Below are positions 55,924 to 64,000 of a DNA stretch of 64,000 bases, one piece after another. The notes beneath the pieces are model-generated. The model was given only the letters and a program-made list of their open reading frames with translations. It was not told the DNA's origin and ran no database searches. Origin of the DNA: Potentilla sterilis (Eukaryota > Streptophyta > Magnoliopsida > Rosales > Rosaceae); NCBI GenBank assembly GCA_963682095.1, contig OY821755.1:32928916-32992915 (forward strand), given 5' to 3'. Positions within the stretch are counted from its first letter, which is position 1. Each line of letters opens with the position of its first letter. A program made the translations under genes and the position numbers.

Positions 55924-58900
55924 ATGTCAGGTAGTCCCGATCGAGCCTCATTTAGGGTTTTTATTAATTTTGTCGAATTTTGTGAATTTTAGGGTTTTTG
56001 TGAATTTTTTGTGGAATTTAGGGTTTTTGTGAAATTTATGGAATTGTGTGGATTTTTTGTTAAATTTGTTAATTTTGTGGAATTTATATACTAATTTTGT
56101 GGATTTTTTGTTAAATTTACGGTTTTTATATACTAATTGTGGAATTTTGTTGAATTTATATACTAGTATACTAATTTATATACTAATTTATATATAATTA
56201 GGTATAAATATTTTTTTTCATTTTTATGACGATATATATATATATATTTTTCGGAATATATATATATATATAATTAGGTATAAATATAGTTATGTATATA
56301 TATAATTAGGTGTATATATATTTAAAAAAGTTTTTTATTTTTTTGTGAAATTTAAGGAATTTTGTGTTATATTTCGGAATATATATATATAATTAGGTAT
56401 AAATATATTTAGGTACGTATATATATAATTAGGTATATATACATTGAATGATGTTTTTAATTTTGTTTTGTGGAATTTTTGTGCAATTTATGGAATTTAT
56501 ATACTAATTGTGCAGGAAACCGGCGCTTTGTAGACCGATGGCTTGGCAGACGGACCGAGAGCGACCCCGACGCTCAGGCAGGATCCAGCCGTGGGGGGAG
56601 CGGATCCAGCGGTCGTCGGGGCCTAGGCCGGCCTTTGAGTCGACGAGAGGAGACGTTGATGGGATTGACCCCGAGCGATCCACGTGGGGGCTCCTCGTAT
56701 GAGTCGACGGGAGCGGGCCCTGACTCGAGTGTCGGAGGAGGACGCAGAGCCACCAGACCCCAGTGCACTTCAGCACTGTTCCAGGATCGGCAGCCGACCC
56801 CACCGCGCGCCGATCTGGACCCTCCAGAGATGCTCCCTGTCCCCCCACAGCGACATCATCCACAGCTACGGGGCCCACCGTCAGGGGGAGCAGGCCCCTC
56901 AGGGTCCCCGCCCCGTATGTCTCCGCCATCGGGGATGTACATGGTCCAGTTCCTCCCTGCCATCCCTGAGTACGACGCTAGGGGGAGGCAGATTTGGAGG
57001 CACGACCGGCCCCACGAGATTCCCTGGGAGGAGGCCTACTTCTACAGTCCTTTCGACTCAGAGGACTGCCGCGGCCTGTGGGCCGTTCGTGAGAAGGACA
57101 AGCAGTACAACGACGCAGGTAATTGGTTAGTTTAATTAATTATTTAGATTGTTTAATTAATTATTTAATTAGTTAGTTTACATAATTATTTAACTATGTA
57201 TTCATTTTAATTATGAAACAGGCGTCCTCGTCAATAAACCCGCGGGGACGAGACGGACCAGAGGGCCAGCGAACATGTCGACCTTGGAGAGGGAGCTGGC
57301 CGGTGGGATCAGAGAGATCCTGCCCGGTCCCGGTGAGGATGGACGCCCGATTGAGCGGAGAGACACCACCACCAAGTACATCAACGCGACGGGCATGCTC
57401 GTGCGGGACAGGGTCCCACTGTTGTGGCCCGACTGGGGCTCTGTGCCCGATGAGATCAAGGCGCGAGTGTACAATGCACTGTCGGTGAGTTAAATATGAT
57501 TTTTATTATAGAAAATAAACAATTATGAATTCAGTCCTTATAACTATATAAAAATATTTTCTAATTAATTTATAATGTTGCAGCAATGGTTTAGAGTCCA
57601 TCCTACCTTGGACTGGTGGAGAGACGAGCAGCTGAAGAACAGGTTATGTGTTTTGCTTTTTTTTGTATAAATATATTTATTGGCAGTGTACGAATATATC
57701 TAACAGTTGTGTTCTGTTAATATAGGTACTCCGAGTGGAAGAACGAGCTGTCCACGCACTACAGGACGTACCATGTGGAGCAGCGCTTGGGGCGAGCTGC
57801 AACCCCCCACGAGTTCCGGTACAGGGAGTACGAGTGGCTATGGCTGGTAGCCTACTTCGGGAGCGACAGGGTCTCGGTAAGAAAATTTAGCCTGGTAGTA
57901 TATAACTTTTTAATGTTATTTAATAATTAAATTATGTAGTTACTTAATTCAATTAATTAGTTAGTAAGTTAGTTATTAGTTATTAAATTAAGTCAGTTGG
58001 TTAGTTACATAGTTAGTTAGTTCGTTACTAAATTAAATTAAATTAAATTAAATTAAATTAGGTAGTTAGTAAGTTAGTTAGTTACTAAATTAAATTAGTT
58101 AGTTAAGTAGTTACTAATTAAATTAGTTAGTTAAGTAGTTACTAATTAAATTAAATTAGTTAGTAACTAAATTAGTTATTAATTTTATTTTGGTTAGTTC
58201 CTAATATTTTAATTTAGTTACTAATTTATATTTGCGTTTATATGTTTGTTGTTATAATACAGAAAATCTCGCGGACGAACAGCGACAACCGCAGGAGGAA
58301 CGAGCACCCCCACCACGGCGGCGCCCGCTCCTAGAGGCAGTGGGCAGAGATGGCGAGGAGGGACCGACCGCTGAGGCCGTTGTCGTGGATTCATGCGCAG
58401 ATGTATCCGGGGCGTCCCGACCAAGTGGTAAGTATTCGTCCATCTTCAATAAAAGTGTTTCATGAAATTAATTTATATATATATTTTTTAATTCGTTTAT
58501 TATATTTTCTTGTCAATTAGGCGGAAATAGATGCGGAGACCGACGCGATCACCTTCGGGATCGCGCGAGACACTCTGGGAGACGGGGCGTCCGACGAGGC
58601 GATCGCGGAGTTTGCCTCCACGATCGACACCCTTGAGCCGCGCTTGGCCTCTCAGATCATGCACGCGGCGGTAGGGACGGGGAACAACTACTTCTACCAG
58701 AGAGGCCTAGGCGCGGCGGGAGATGGGGTTCTCAAGTTCACGCCGGCCAATCCCAGCACGCAGCGTGCGGCTTCGACGAGAGGAGACTTGCAGACGCAGC
58801 TGCAGAGGACTCAGGCGGAGTTGGCGAGGGCGGTGGAGGCGCTCCAGCAGGCGGAGTTGGCGAGGGCCGCGGAGGCTTCGGCGCAGCAGGCCAGAGACGC

Positions 58901-59051
58901 ATCTGTGGCGGAGATGTACCGATGGATGCAGCAGTCTTGGGAGGCCCAGCAGGCTGGACTCCAGCCCCCGCCTCCGCCACAGATGCCCCAGTTCGTCGTC
59001 CCCACTCCCCCCCCCGCATCGGAGTACGCCAGCCGATCAGGACAGCCATAG
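55924..59051 (+). CDS. CACTA-2 second gene, Transposase_24/TNPA-like, altered C-terminus
   Basis: Exons 55924-55930, 56516-57118, 57222-57484, 57584-57642, 57726-57876, 58263-58427 and 58521-59051, giving 592 residues. Domains are as in CACTA-1: low-complexity N-terminus, Transposase_24 middle (YREYEWLWLVAYF, HHGGARSW), Ala/Gln coiled coil. Near 59011-59020 the C run has nine C where CACTA-1 has eight. The frame then ends early with ASEYASRSGQP instead of the 34-residue tail of CACTA-1 that ends GGDDE. Which tail is ancestral cannot be told from two copies. A few amino-acid changes lie in the Pro-rich part of exon 2 (near 56850-56910). Confidence 0.87.
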
Positions 59052-59273
59052 CCACCGGAACTCGAACGATCCGGTCGACGACGCTACGCGTTTAGGGGGT
59101 GATGATGAGTAGATATAGTGGGTTAATTTATACAGTATGTAGGATATTAGGGATGGATTGATGTGGATATTTGTTGGATATTTGGATGTTTGTTTGTGCA
59201 TTTTCTGCAGCCCCCGAAGACGAAGAGAAATTGGGCCCGAGTTAAATTTTTTAATTTTTTAAAATATTTAGGA

Positions 59274-59769
59274 GTTATAGCCGACGATATTGGCATTATT
59301 TCGTCGGCTATAAGTGCTATAGCCGACGATTTTTACCAAATTTCGTCGGCTATAACTGTTATAGCCGACGAAAATGACATATGTCGTCGGCTATACCCTC
59401 CCGGCTTCAGGCAAAAAAAAGCCGTTCCTGGTACCGGCGATTGTTATGGCCGACGATAGTGTCGTCGGCTAAAACGGACGTATAGCCGACGATAGTGTCG
59501 TCGGCTATACTTCGGGTTAGGGGCAGTTACGTAATTGTTAAAGCCGACGATCTTCTCGTCTGCAATGTTCGAAGTATAGCCGACGACGCTTTTTTCGTCG
59601 GCTATACCTGGTGTTTCATAAGCCGACGACTTACCCCGTGTGTCGTCGGCTATACTATAGCCGACGGAGCAATCCCGACGAGATAATAGCCGACGATACT
59701 TCGTCGGCTATGACTATAGCCGACGAATTAATAGAAACGGCCGACGAGATGGCGTCGTCGGCTATGACG
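59274..59769. repeat. CACTA-2 right subterminal motif array
   Basis: About 22 motifs, mostly as inverted pairs. Some motifs here are closer to consensus than in CACTA-1 (for example near 59480-59510), others less (near 59550). Confidence 0.9.
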
Positions 59770-59784
59770 CCTTTTCTGGTAGTG
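59770..59784 (-). repeat. CACTA-2 right terminal inverted repeat
   Basis: CCTTTTCTGGTAGTG, the inverse of the left end. Confidence 0.95.
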
Positions 59785-61061
59785 CATCGGGGGTACTGGA
59801 CTTCCCGGATGAAATCTATGCCTCTCAGCTTCTGCACTTCTTCTCTGATCGCCTCATATTTCGCCGGGCTGAAAGACCTCCTCTTCTGCCTCACCGGGGG
59901 AACGTTGGGCAACGAATTTAGCCGGTGGACAACTATCTCCGGGGATATGCCTGGCATGTCCTCGTAGGACCATGCGAAGACCAAACTGTTGTCTCGGAGA
60001 AAGGTGATGAGCTCTCGCCTGATAGCCGGGGCGAGCTTCGTTCCTATCACCACCTTGCGCTCCTGGTGATCCTCCGAAATGGAGATTGTTTCGGTTTCTT
60101 CCACGGCTGACGGTCGTTTTAGCTTCTCGTTGTCGGAATCGGTGTCATCACGGGGGTCAATGCTCGGATCCGGCACTGGCACTTGTTGAGTAGCTGTGAA
60201 GACCTCGGTTCGCTTTCTTCCATGGGTCAGGGCCTCCGCGTAATGCCTGCGAGCGATCTTCTGGTCCCCGCGTATGGTAATGACACCGGCGGGTGAAGGC
60301 ATTTTTAACATCAGCATATGGCTGGCTATAAACGTTTTCAGCCTCCACAACCCCGGTCGACCGATTATGCCATTATACGAGGACAGGCAGTCCACGATGA
60401 TGAACTCCAGGTGCTCCTTCCTCGTCCTGTCTCCCTCGCTGAAGATTAGCGGTAGGTAATCCGATCCCAAAGGCTGGACCACCTCACCGGAGAAGCTTAT
60501 CAGCGGCTCGTTATCCTGGGATAACTTGCTCCTTCCTCTCTGTAGTCCCTTGTATGCGTCTCGAAACATCACATTGACAGAAGCTCCGGTATCGATCAGC
60601 ATGCGGCTGGTTATCCAGTGGTCTATTTGGACCGTAATGTGGAAGGGGTCGTTGTGCGGTTGGATCAGATCCTCCGGCTCTTCTTCCTCATAGAACGTAA
60701 CCGAGTTCCATCCGGTTTTAGCGGCTTGGCCACTTCCTCCTCCAAAGGCGTATACCTCCTTTCCCCGGATCGACCTTAAGCACCGCTTCTTCGAGCCCCG
60801 GGTAAGTCGATTTATGTGGCCCCCACCATGTATCATATTTATGCTCCCGTGCACCTCGATCCCTCCCGGGACTCGGGTGCTTATGGTTCCCACTTCTCGG
60901 GCACCCTGCCTGTCTCCTTGCGAGTCGTCTGTCCGGACTCGGCCGTCCACAACCATTCTCTGGGGTCGTTGGTCGTTAGCCCGGACGGCTGGGTCCTTGC
61001 GTTTTCCTGCCGGCACAACGGCCAGGGCCCGCGGTTGTCGCCCCGCTGGCGCCGCTGCCAC
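59785..61061 (-). pseudogene. Tat protease and start of reverse transcriptase (before CACTA-2)
   Basis: On the minus strand the frame opens with an Arg-rich linker, then a protease of retroviral type with MLIDTGASVNVMF (active site DTG) and the flap-like IIGRPGLW. After an acidic linker the start of reverse transcriptase appears (FAWSYEDMPGI, RQKRRSFSPAKYEAI, IDFIREVQYPR). It runs straight into CACTA-2; the reading frame continues precisely on the other side at 49479 once one CAT is removed. The residues after 59785 in the open frame belong to CACTA-2 and are not part of the protein. Confidence 0.93.
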
Positions 61062-62420
61062 GGGCCGCGCCGGTCGCGAAGTCGGCGGCCTTCTACCTGA
61101 CTGTGAACCGTTGTTGCCGCTCCTGCGGGGTCGTCAATCCTCCCATACTTCGATTTTCTTGCTGGTCGTAGGTGTACGGTTGCGATCCTGCCGCCCCGCT
61201 TTGCTTTCACAGGAAGACGGTGGTAGTAGGTCATCCGGCCTTCGCTTGGGCATCTTATCCCCATACGTCTCATGTTCCGCCTGGGCGTGCCTGACGGCCA
61301 CGGCAATCAATTCGTCGTACCCCAACGACTCCTTTACCCGCAGGGCATACGAGAGTTCCCCGGGTCTTAACCCCTGCTTGAATGCAATCTCAGCGATCCT
61401 TTTATCCAAGTTCCTGACTCCGGCCGTGGCGATATGCCACCGGTTAACGAAAGCGCGTAGCGGTTCGTGGTCAGTCTGCATGCAGTCGAAAAGGATCGTT
61501 GATGTTTGGGCCACCTTGGCTCTGAGGACGAACCGGCCGACAAACTTATCAGCCAGCTGTTCGAAGGTTTCCACCGAGTTTACCGGCAGCTCGTAGAACC
61601 AACTCAATGCCTCCCCCAAGAGCGTCTCTTGGAATACATTGCAACACGTGGCGTCTGAGTAGCCCCTTGTGCCCGTTTATGACTTAAAGCTGTCCAGGTG
61701 CTGGTATGGGCAGCTCGCTCCTAAGTACGTCAGTTTCAGGGGCTTTTGGTCACCAGATCTTCCTGATTCCCTAACCCGGTGTGGAAAAGGTCCAGTGCGT
61801 TCGTTGAATCGTGCACCGTCCTGCGGTCGCCCCGTCCTTTTCTCGCTGGCTTCTAGCCGGTCCCTCATGTCTGACACCAAGGCGGACAGCGTCTGGAGCG
61901 TCCTTGCGGTGGAGCTGTCCTGCTCGCTCGATGCCAGGCTCGTGAGGTATGGGGGCTCAACCGGGCCGGAATTCTTCAGAGCTTCCGGAAAGAGAGGTGT
62001 GGGCACATGCGCAGTCTTTCTCCTTCCCGTAGGCTGTCCCACCTCTAGGTGCAGGAATTCGTTACTTTTGCTTTCGGGCCGCGATGCCGCCCGAGAAGTG
62101 CCCTGCTGGTGCCCCTTCTCCAGGGCCGCTAATAAGGCGACGTTCACCGCTTCCAACTCTTGGCACCGGGCATCCGCCCTTAGTCGGTCTCGATCGCCCT
62201 CCTCTCGCAACCGTGCGACTTCTGCCTTCATTTTTTTTATTTCTTCCCCCGCATCGTATCGGTCAGGATTGTCTGAGCCTTGGCAACCGTGAGTTCCATC
62301 CTGGTCGGGAGATGGGACAAACCTTGCGCTGACTTCGGATTTAATGTTTTGGGCCCGGCCGGGGATCCGGATTCGTTCTTTCAACCTTCCCTCGCTAGCT
62401 CTTATCTTCCTTCCTTCCAT
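61062..62420 (-). pseudogene. Tat gag
   Basis: Starts at the methionine at 62420 (MEGRKIRAS). The N-terminal third has a coiled coil (EEIKKMKAEVARLREE). After a TAA at about 61677-61679 the same frame goes on with the core gag domain: NVFQETLLGEALSWFYELP, FEQLADKFVGRFV, LRAFVNRWHI and FKQGLRPGELSYAL, the pattern of the plant Gypsy gag. It ends at 61134, after which the frame changes into the protease part. No zinc knuckle is visible. Confidence 0.9.
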
Positions 62421-62507
62421 GGCCTCCGGATTGTGGATTTACCTGCCTTTCAAAGGATCGGTCGGGTTCTACCCTCCGGTAGAGCAACACAACTTTTTGA
62501 ACTCATT

Positions 62508-62525
62508 CCCACAGACGACGCCAAT
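62508..62525 (-). other. Tat primer-binding site
   Basis: Minus strand, after the LTR: (AT)TGGCGTCGTCTGTGGG. It resembles the TGGCGCCGTCTGTGGG sites found after many Gypsy LTRs. I do not assign the tRNA with confidence. Confidence 0.65.
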
Positions 62526-62995
62526 TGTTCGTACCTAAAACCCGTAGGCCTGGCAGAGACAAATGAATCCAAGTGTGATCTCCTGTAAACCTGCTTACTA
62601 AGGGGAATACCGGGCGGGCCGGTCTTCTCCTCTCCGATGCCTAAGTTAGTACAGTTGGGATGAATAGATAACTTAAGCACGTATGATAAGCAGCAGGAAA
62701 GATCAGTTACCTATTAATGAGGGTAGTTGAGGCCCTTATATAGGTGGCCGGGCGTGAGGTCTGGCCTCACTCTTCGATATGGGACTGGCTTCCTTCTGTT
62801 TGTACACCAAAGGGCAGCTCTGGTGACCTCTTTGGCAGGCTGGCGCCCCCGGTCCTCGGGTCCCTGGTCGCAAGGTAGACTGCTGGACCCCGGCTCCAGG
62901 TGCTGGCGATCCGGTTCCGGGCCCTAGGCTGGCCCCGAGTGCACCGGTTGCGGGTATGTGGGCCTGTTGTAGCCCCTCTGTGGCTACTGTCAACA
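62526..62995 (-). repeat. Tat 5' LTR
   Basis: 470 bp, the right LTR, from which the minus-strand transcript should start. TATATAAG box (minus strand) near 62733-62743. Confidence 0.93.
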
Positions 62996-63000
62996 AGTAC

Positions 63001-63163
63001 TAAGGCTGGAGTATTGCATAGAAGCTTCCCTTTGCATAAAACTAATGACACTCAACATGAACAACCAAGGTATTCTACTGTCTATGATTGTGTTCTCAAT
63101 TGTATGTGTATGTTGATAACATGAGACAATGTGTTTGTGCTTATTTGTGGTCACAGTTCAATA
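63001..63163 (+). repeat. Copia-3 3' LTR, right part
   Basis: Continues at TAAGGCTGGAG after the second AGTAC and ends GTTCAATA, matching 13146-13307 in the 5' LTR. Confidence 0.9.
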
Positions 63164-63167
63164 GGTT

Positions 63168-63823
63168 CGACATAAGAAGCATATTGGTGATGAAACCGCA
63201 AAAGAAAGATTAACGTACTAAGCATCAAATTCCATTTCATCTAGCAATTCACAAAATCGACCAAATGTGGCTTTACCAATACTCTTCTTTCTATTCTGTC
63301 CATCAAAATAACAATTTAAAATTCTTGCTAGCTTGATATAATTTAATTAGTGGTAAAACAATTTTCTCAAATCCCGTTCTTCTCTCCAACAACACAAACT
63401 AAATGAGGAAAGCTATGACCAAATCAAGTTTGTTGCCTAACACCACGTACTGTTTTGACTGAAGTAGTACTTGGATTGGACATGCAGTAACAACAAGACC
63501 GCATGGAACGGCATAATGGGGATTAAGTTAGTACCAGGAGTCATATAACGAGTAGCCATCACGAAACGTTACCGAGTTTATCAATTAATCAAGACTGAAT
63601 TTGCATCCTTCCCTTCGGAAACCTGGATATGCAAATGAGAGCATGCCATGCAATGATATATATCAATGTACCCTGTATGAAGCTGAGTCAAAACCCCCAG
63701 AAAACTCTCCCTAATTCTTTGTCTATCATAACTGTCTTTCTCCACGTACATTTCCTCAAGCGCGCTTTTAACACCATACATTCTCTTTTCATATTTTTTC
63801 TTCCATTTGTGCATAAATAGGAG
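63168..63823. other. Intergenic region upstream of the last gene
   Basis: Right flank of the transposon nest; it was once contiguous with about 8475. AT-rich, no transposon signature seen. TA-rich words such as GATATATATCAAT (about 63655) could serve as a promoter for the gene at 63824. Frames on the minus strand here are not supported by any motif. Confidence 0.5.
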
Positions 63824-64000
63824 ATGAAGCATCGGAGCATTGGAACGTCGGAGAAGGCGGGCTTGCTAGCTGCATTTTTGGTTTTCTTCATCGGTGCTGC
63901 TCTGTTCATCTCCAGCCTCACCGAAAATGGCAACTCCTTCATTTGCTCTTTACCCATTTTTGGCAAGAACGATCACACCCCCACAGCGGTTCAACTACAG
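63824..64000 (+). CDS. 5' end of a gene for a predicted type II membrane protein (cut by window)
   Basis: The frame starts at the ATG at 63824 and is open to the window end: 59 residues. Residues 1-11 are basic and polar (MKHRSIGTSEK), residues 12-32 are strongly hydrophobic (AGLLAAFLVFFIGAALFISSL), and a polar stretch follows. That is a short cytosolic tail, one membrane anchor, and the start of a luminal stem, as in many plant Golgi enzymes (glycosyltransferases, trichome birefringence-like acetyltransferases). I cannot tell which from this piece. Codon choice is GC-richer than the surroundings, which supports a real gene. Confidence 0.55.
   Translation, partial: MKHRSIGTSEKAGLLAAFLVFFIGAALFISSLTENGNSFICSLPIFGKNDHTPTAVQLQ

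Larger units (their letters stand above)
49483..59784 (+). mobile_element. CACTA-2: complete CACTA transposon, twin of CACTA-1
   Basis: 10,302 bp with the same 15-bp terminal inverted repeats and a 3-bp target-site duplication CAT (49480-49482 and 59785-59787). It interrupts the Tat reverse transcriptase between codons that are otherwise contiguous. It agrees with CACTA-1 almost base for base: in the first transposase exon only three differences were seen, all silent. Larger differences are confined to TA microsatellites, the GC-rich leader (10 bases shorter), the intron at 57119-57221 (a few bases longer), and single motifs of the right array. Both genes look functional apart from a possible frameshift at the end of the second gene. 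Confidence 0.97.
42256..62995 (-). mobile_element. Tat-lineage Ty3/Gypsy retrotransposon, holds CACTA-2
   Basis: A minus-strand element of 10.4 kb once CACTA-2 is removed. The LTRs (470 bp each) are at 42256-42725 and 62526-62995. The target-site duplication is AGTAC (42251-42255, 62996-63000). In the minus direction it carries gag, protease, reverse transcriptase, RNase H, a second RNase H-like domain, and integrase, then a plus-strand (antisense) gene, tandem repeats, and the 3' LTR. Reverse transcriptase before integrase marks Gypsy. The duplicated RNase H and the antisense gene before the 3' LTR are known traits of the Tat lineage. The LTRs differ by about 14 bases in 470. Several stops and frameshifts make it inactive. 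Confidence 0.93.
12858..63163 (+). mobile_element. Copia-3: outer LTR retrotransposon split by nested insertions
   Basis: A plus-strand Copia element whose own sequence totals about 6.8 kb after the insertions are removed. Its pieces are the 5' LTR (12858-13307), primer-binding site, leader, gag (14593-15180), a pol piece (15205-15507), the rest of pol (38594-40998), and the 3' LTR in two parts (41943-42255 and 63001-63163). The Athila-like block (with CACTA-1) sits in the integrase gene. The Tat element (with CACTA-2) sits in the 3' LTR, and joining the LTR across AGTAC restores the same order as in the 5' LTR. The LTRs differ by roughly 4-5% by eye, the most of any pair here, fitting its place as the outermost element of this nest. 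Confidence 0.9.

Noticed and set aside
63581..63966. Minus-strand frames overlapping the last gene
   Set aside because: They have no recognisable motif, and the plus-strand frame has a clear membrane anchor and better codon composition.

Overview
The window is plant nuclear DNA, almost certainly from a eudicot. It consists nearly entirely of nested transposable elements. There are GT-AG introns in the transposase genes, a decayed pentatricopeptide-repeat (PPR) gene, Copia and Gypsy LTR retrotransposons with plant-type primer-binding sites, two CACTA DNA transposons and a Cassandra-type LTR carrying a 5S rRNA-like sequence. I cannot name the species. Only one ordinary host gene is plausible, a membrane-anchored protein starting at 63824 and cut by the window end.

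Layout. Positions 1-1010 and 7187-8460 are two diverged copies of one segment (an old tandem duplication), with a PPR pseudogene at 1095-1860. Copia-1 (2091-7011, minus strand, target-site duplication TATAC) sits between them. From 8476 to 63163 everything is nested transposon. Copia-2 (8476-12861) has lost most of gag-pol and carries an open 289-codon frame of unknown origin. Copia-3 (about 12858-63163) is the outer shell of a nest. Its integrase gene is split by a block of Athila-like, non-coding LTR elements in inverted orientation (15530-38563). Its 3' LTR is split by a Gypsy element of the Tat lineage (42256-62995, target-site duplication AGTAC). A Cassandra-type LTR lies just upstream of that 3' LTR. 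Each of the two inner blocks was hit again by a 10.3-kb CACTA element: CACTA-1 at 26432-36758 in an Athila-like LTR (duplication ATT), and CACTA-2 at 49483-59784 in the Tat reverse transcriptase (duplication CAT).

The two CACTA copies are nearly identical. Each carries a four-exon tnp2-type transposase (1140 residues deduced, exon 1 identical in protein) and a seven-exon second gene of the Transposase_24/TNPA-like type. Arrays of a TATAGCCGACGA motif lie at both ends and, unusually, also in the interval between the two genes. The retrotransposon genes are all broken, and six of their stop codons sit where a tryptophan codon is expected. LTR divergence read by eye gives a rough order of insertion: Copia-3 oldest (about 4-5%), then Tat (about 3%), Copia-1 (about 2%), the plus-strand Athila-like element (about 1.3%), and last the CACTA pair (three silent differences in 1.9 kb of coding exon).

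Most worth following up: the probably active CACTA pair with its internal motif cluster, the unidentified frame in Copia-2, the antisense gene of the Tat element with its duplicated promoter-leader, and the inverted Athila-like structure. All splice sites, boundaries and divergence values come from reading the sequence by eye; no search or alignment program was run.
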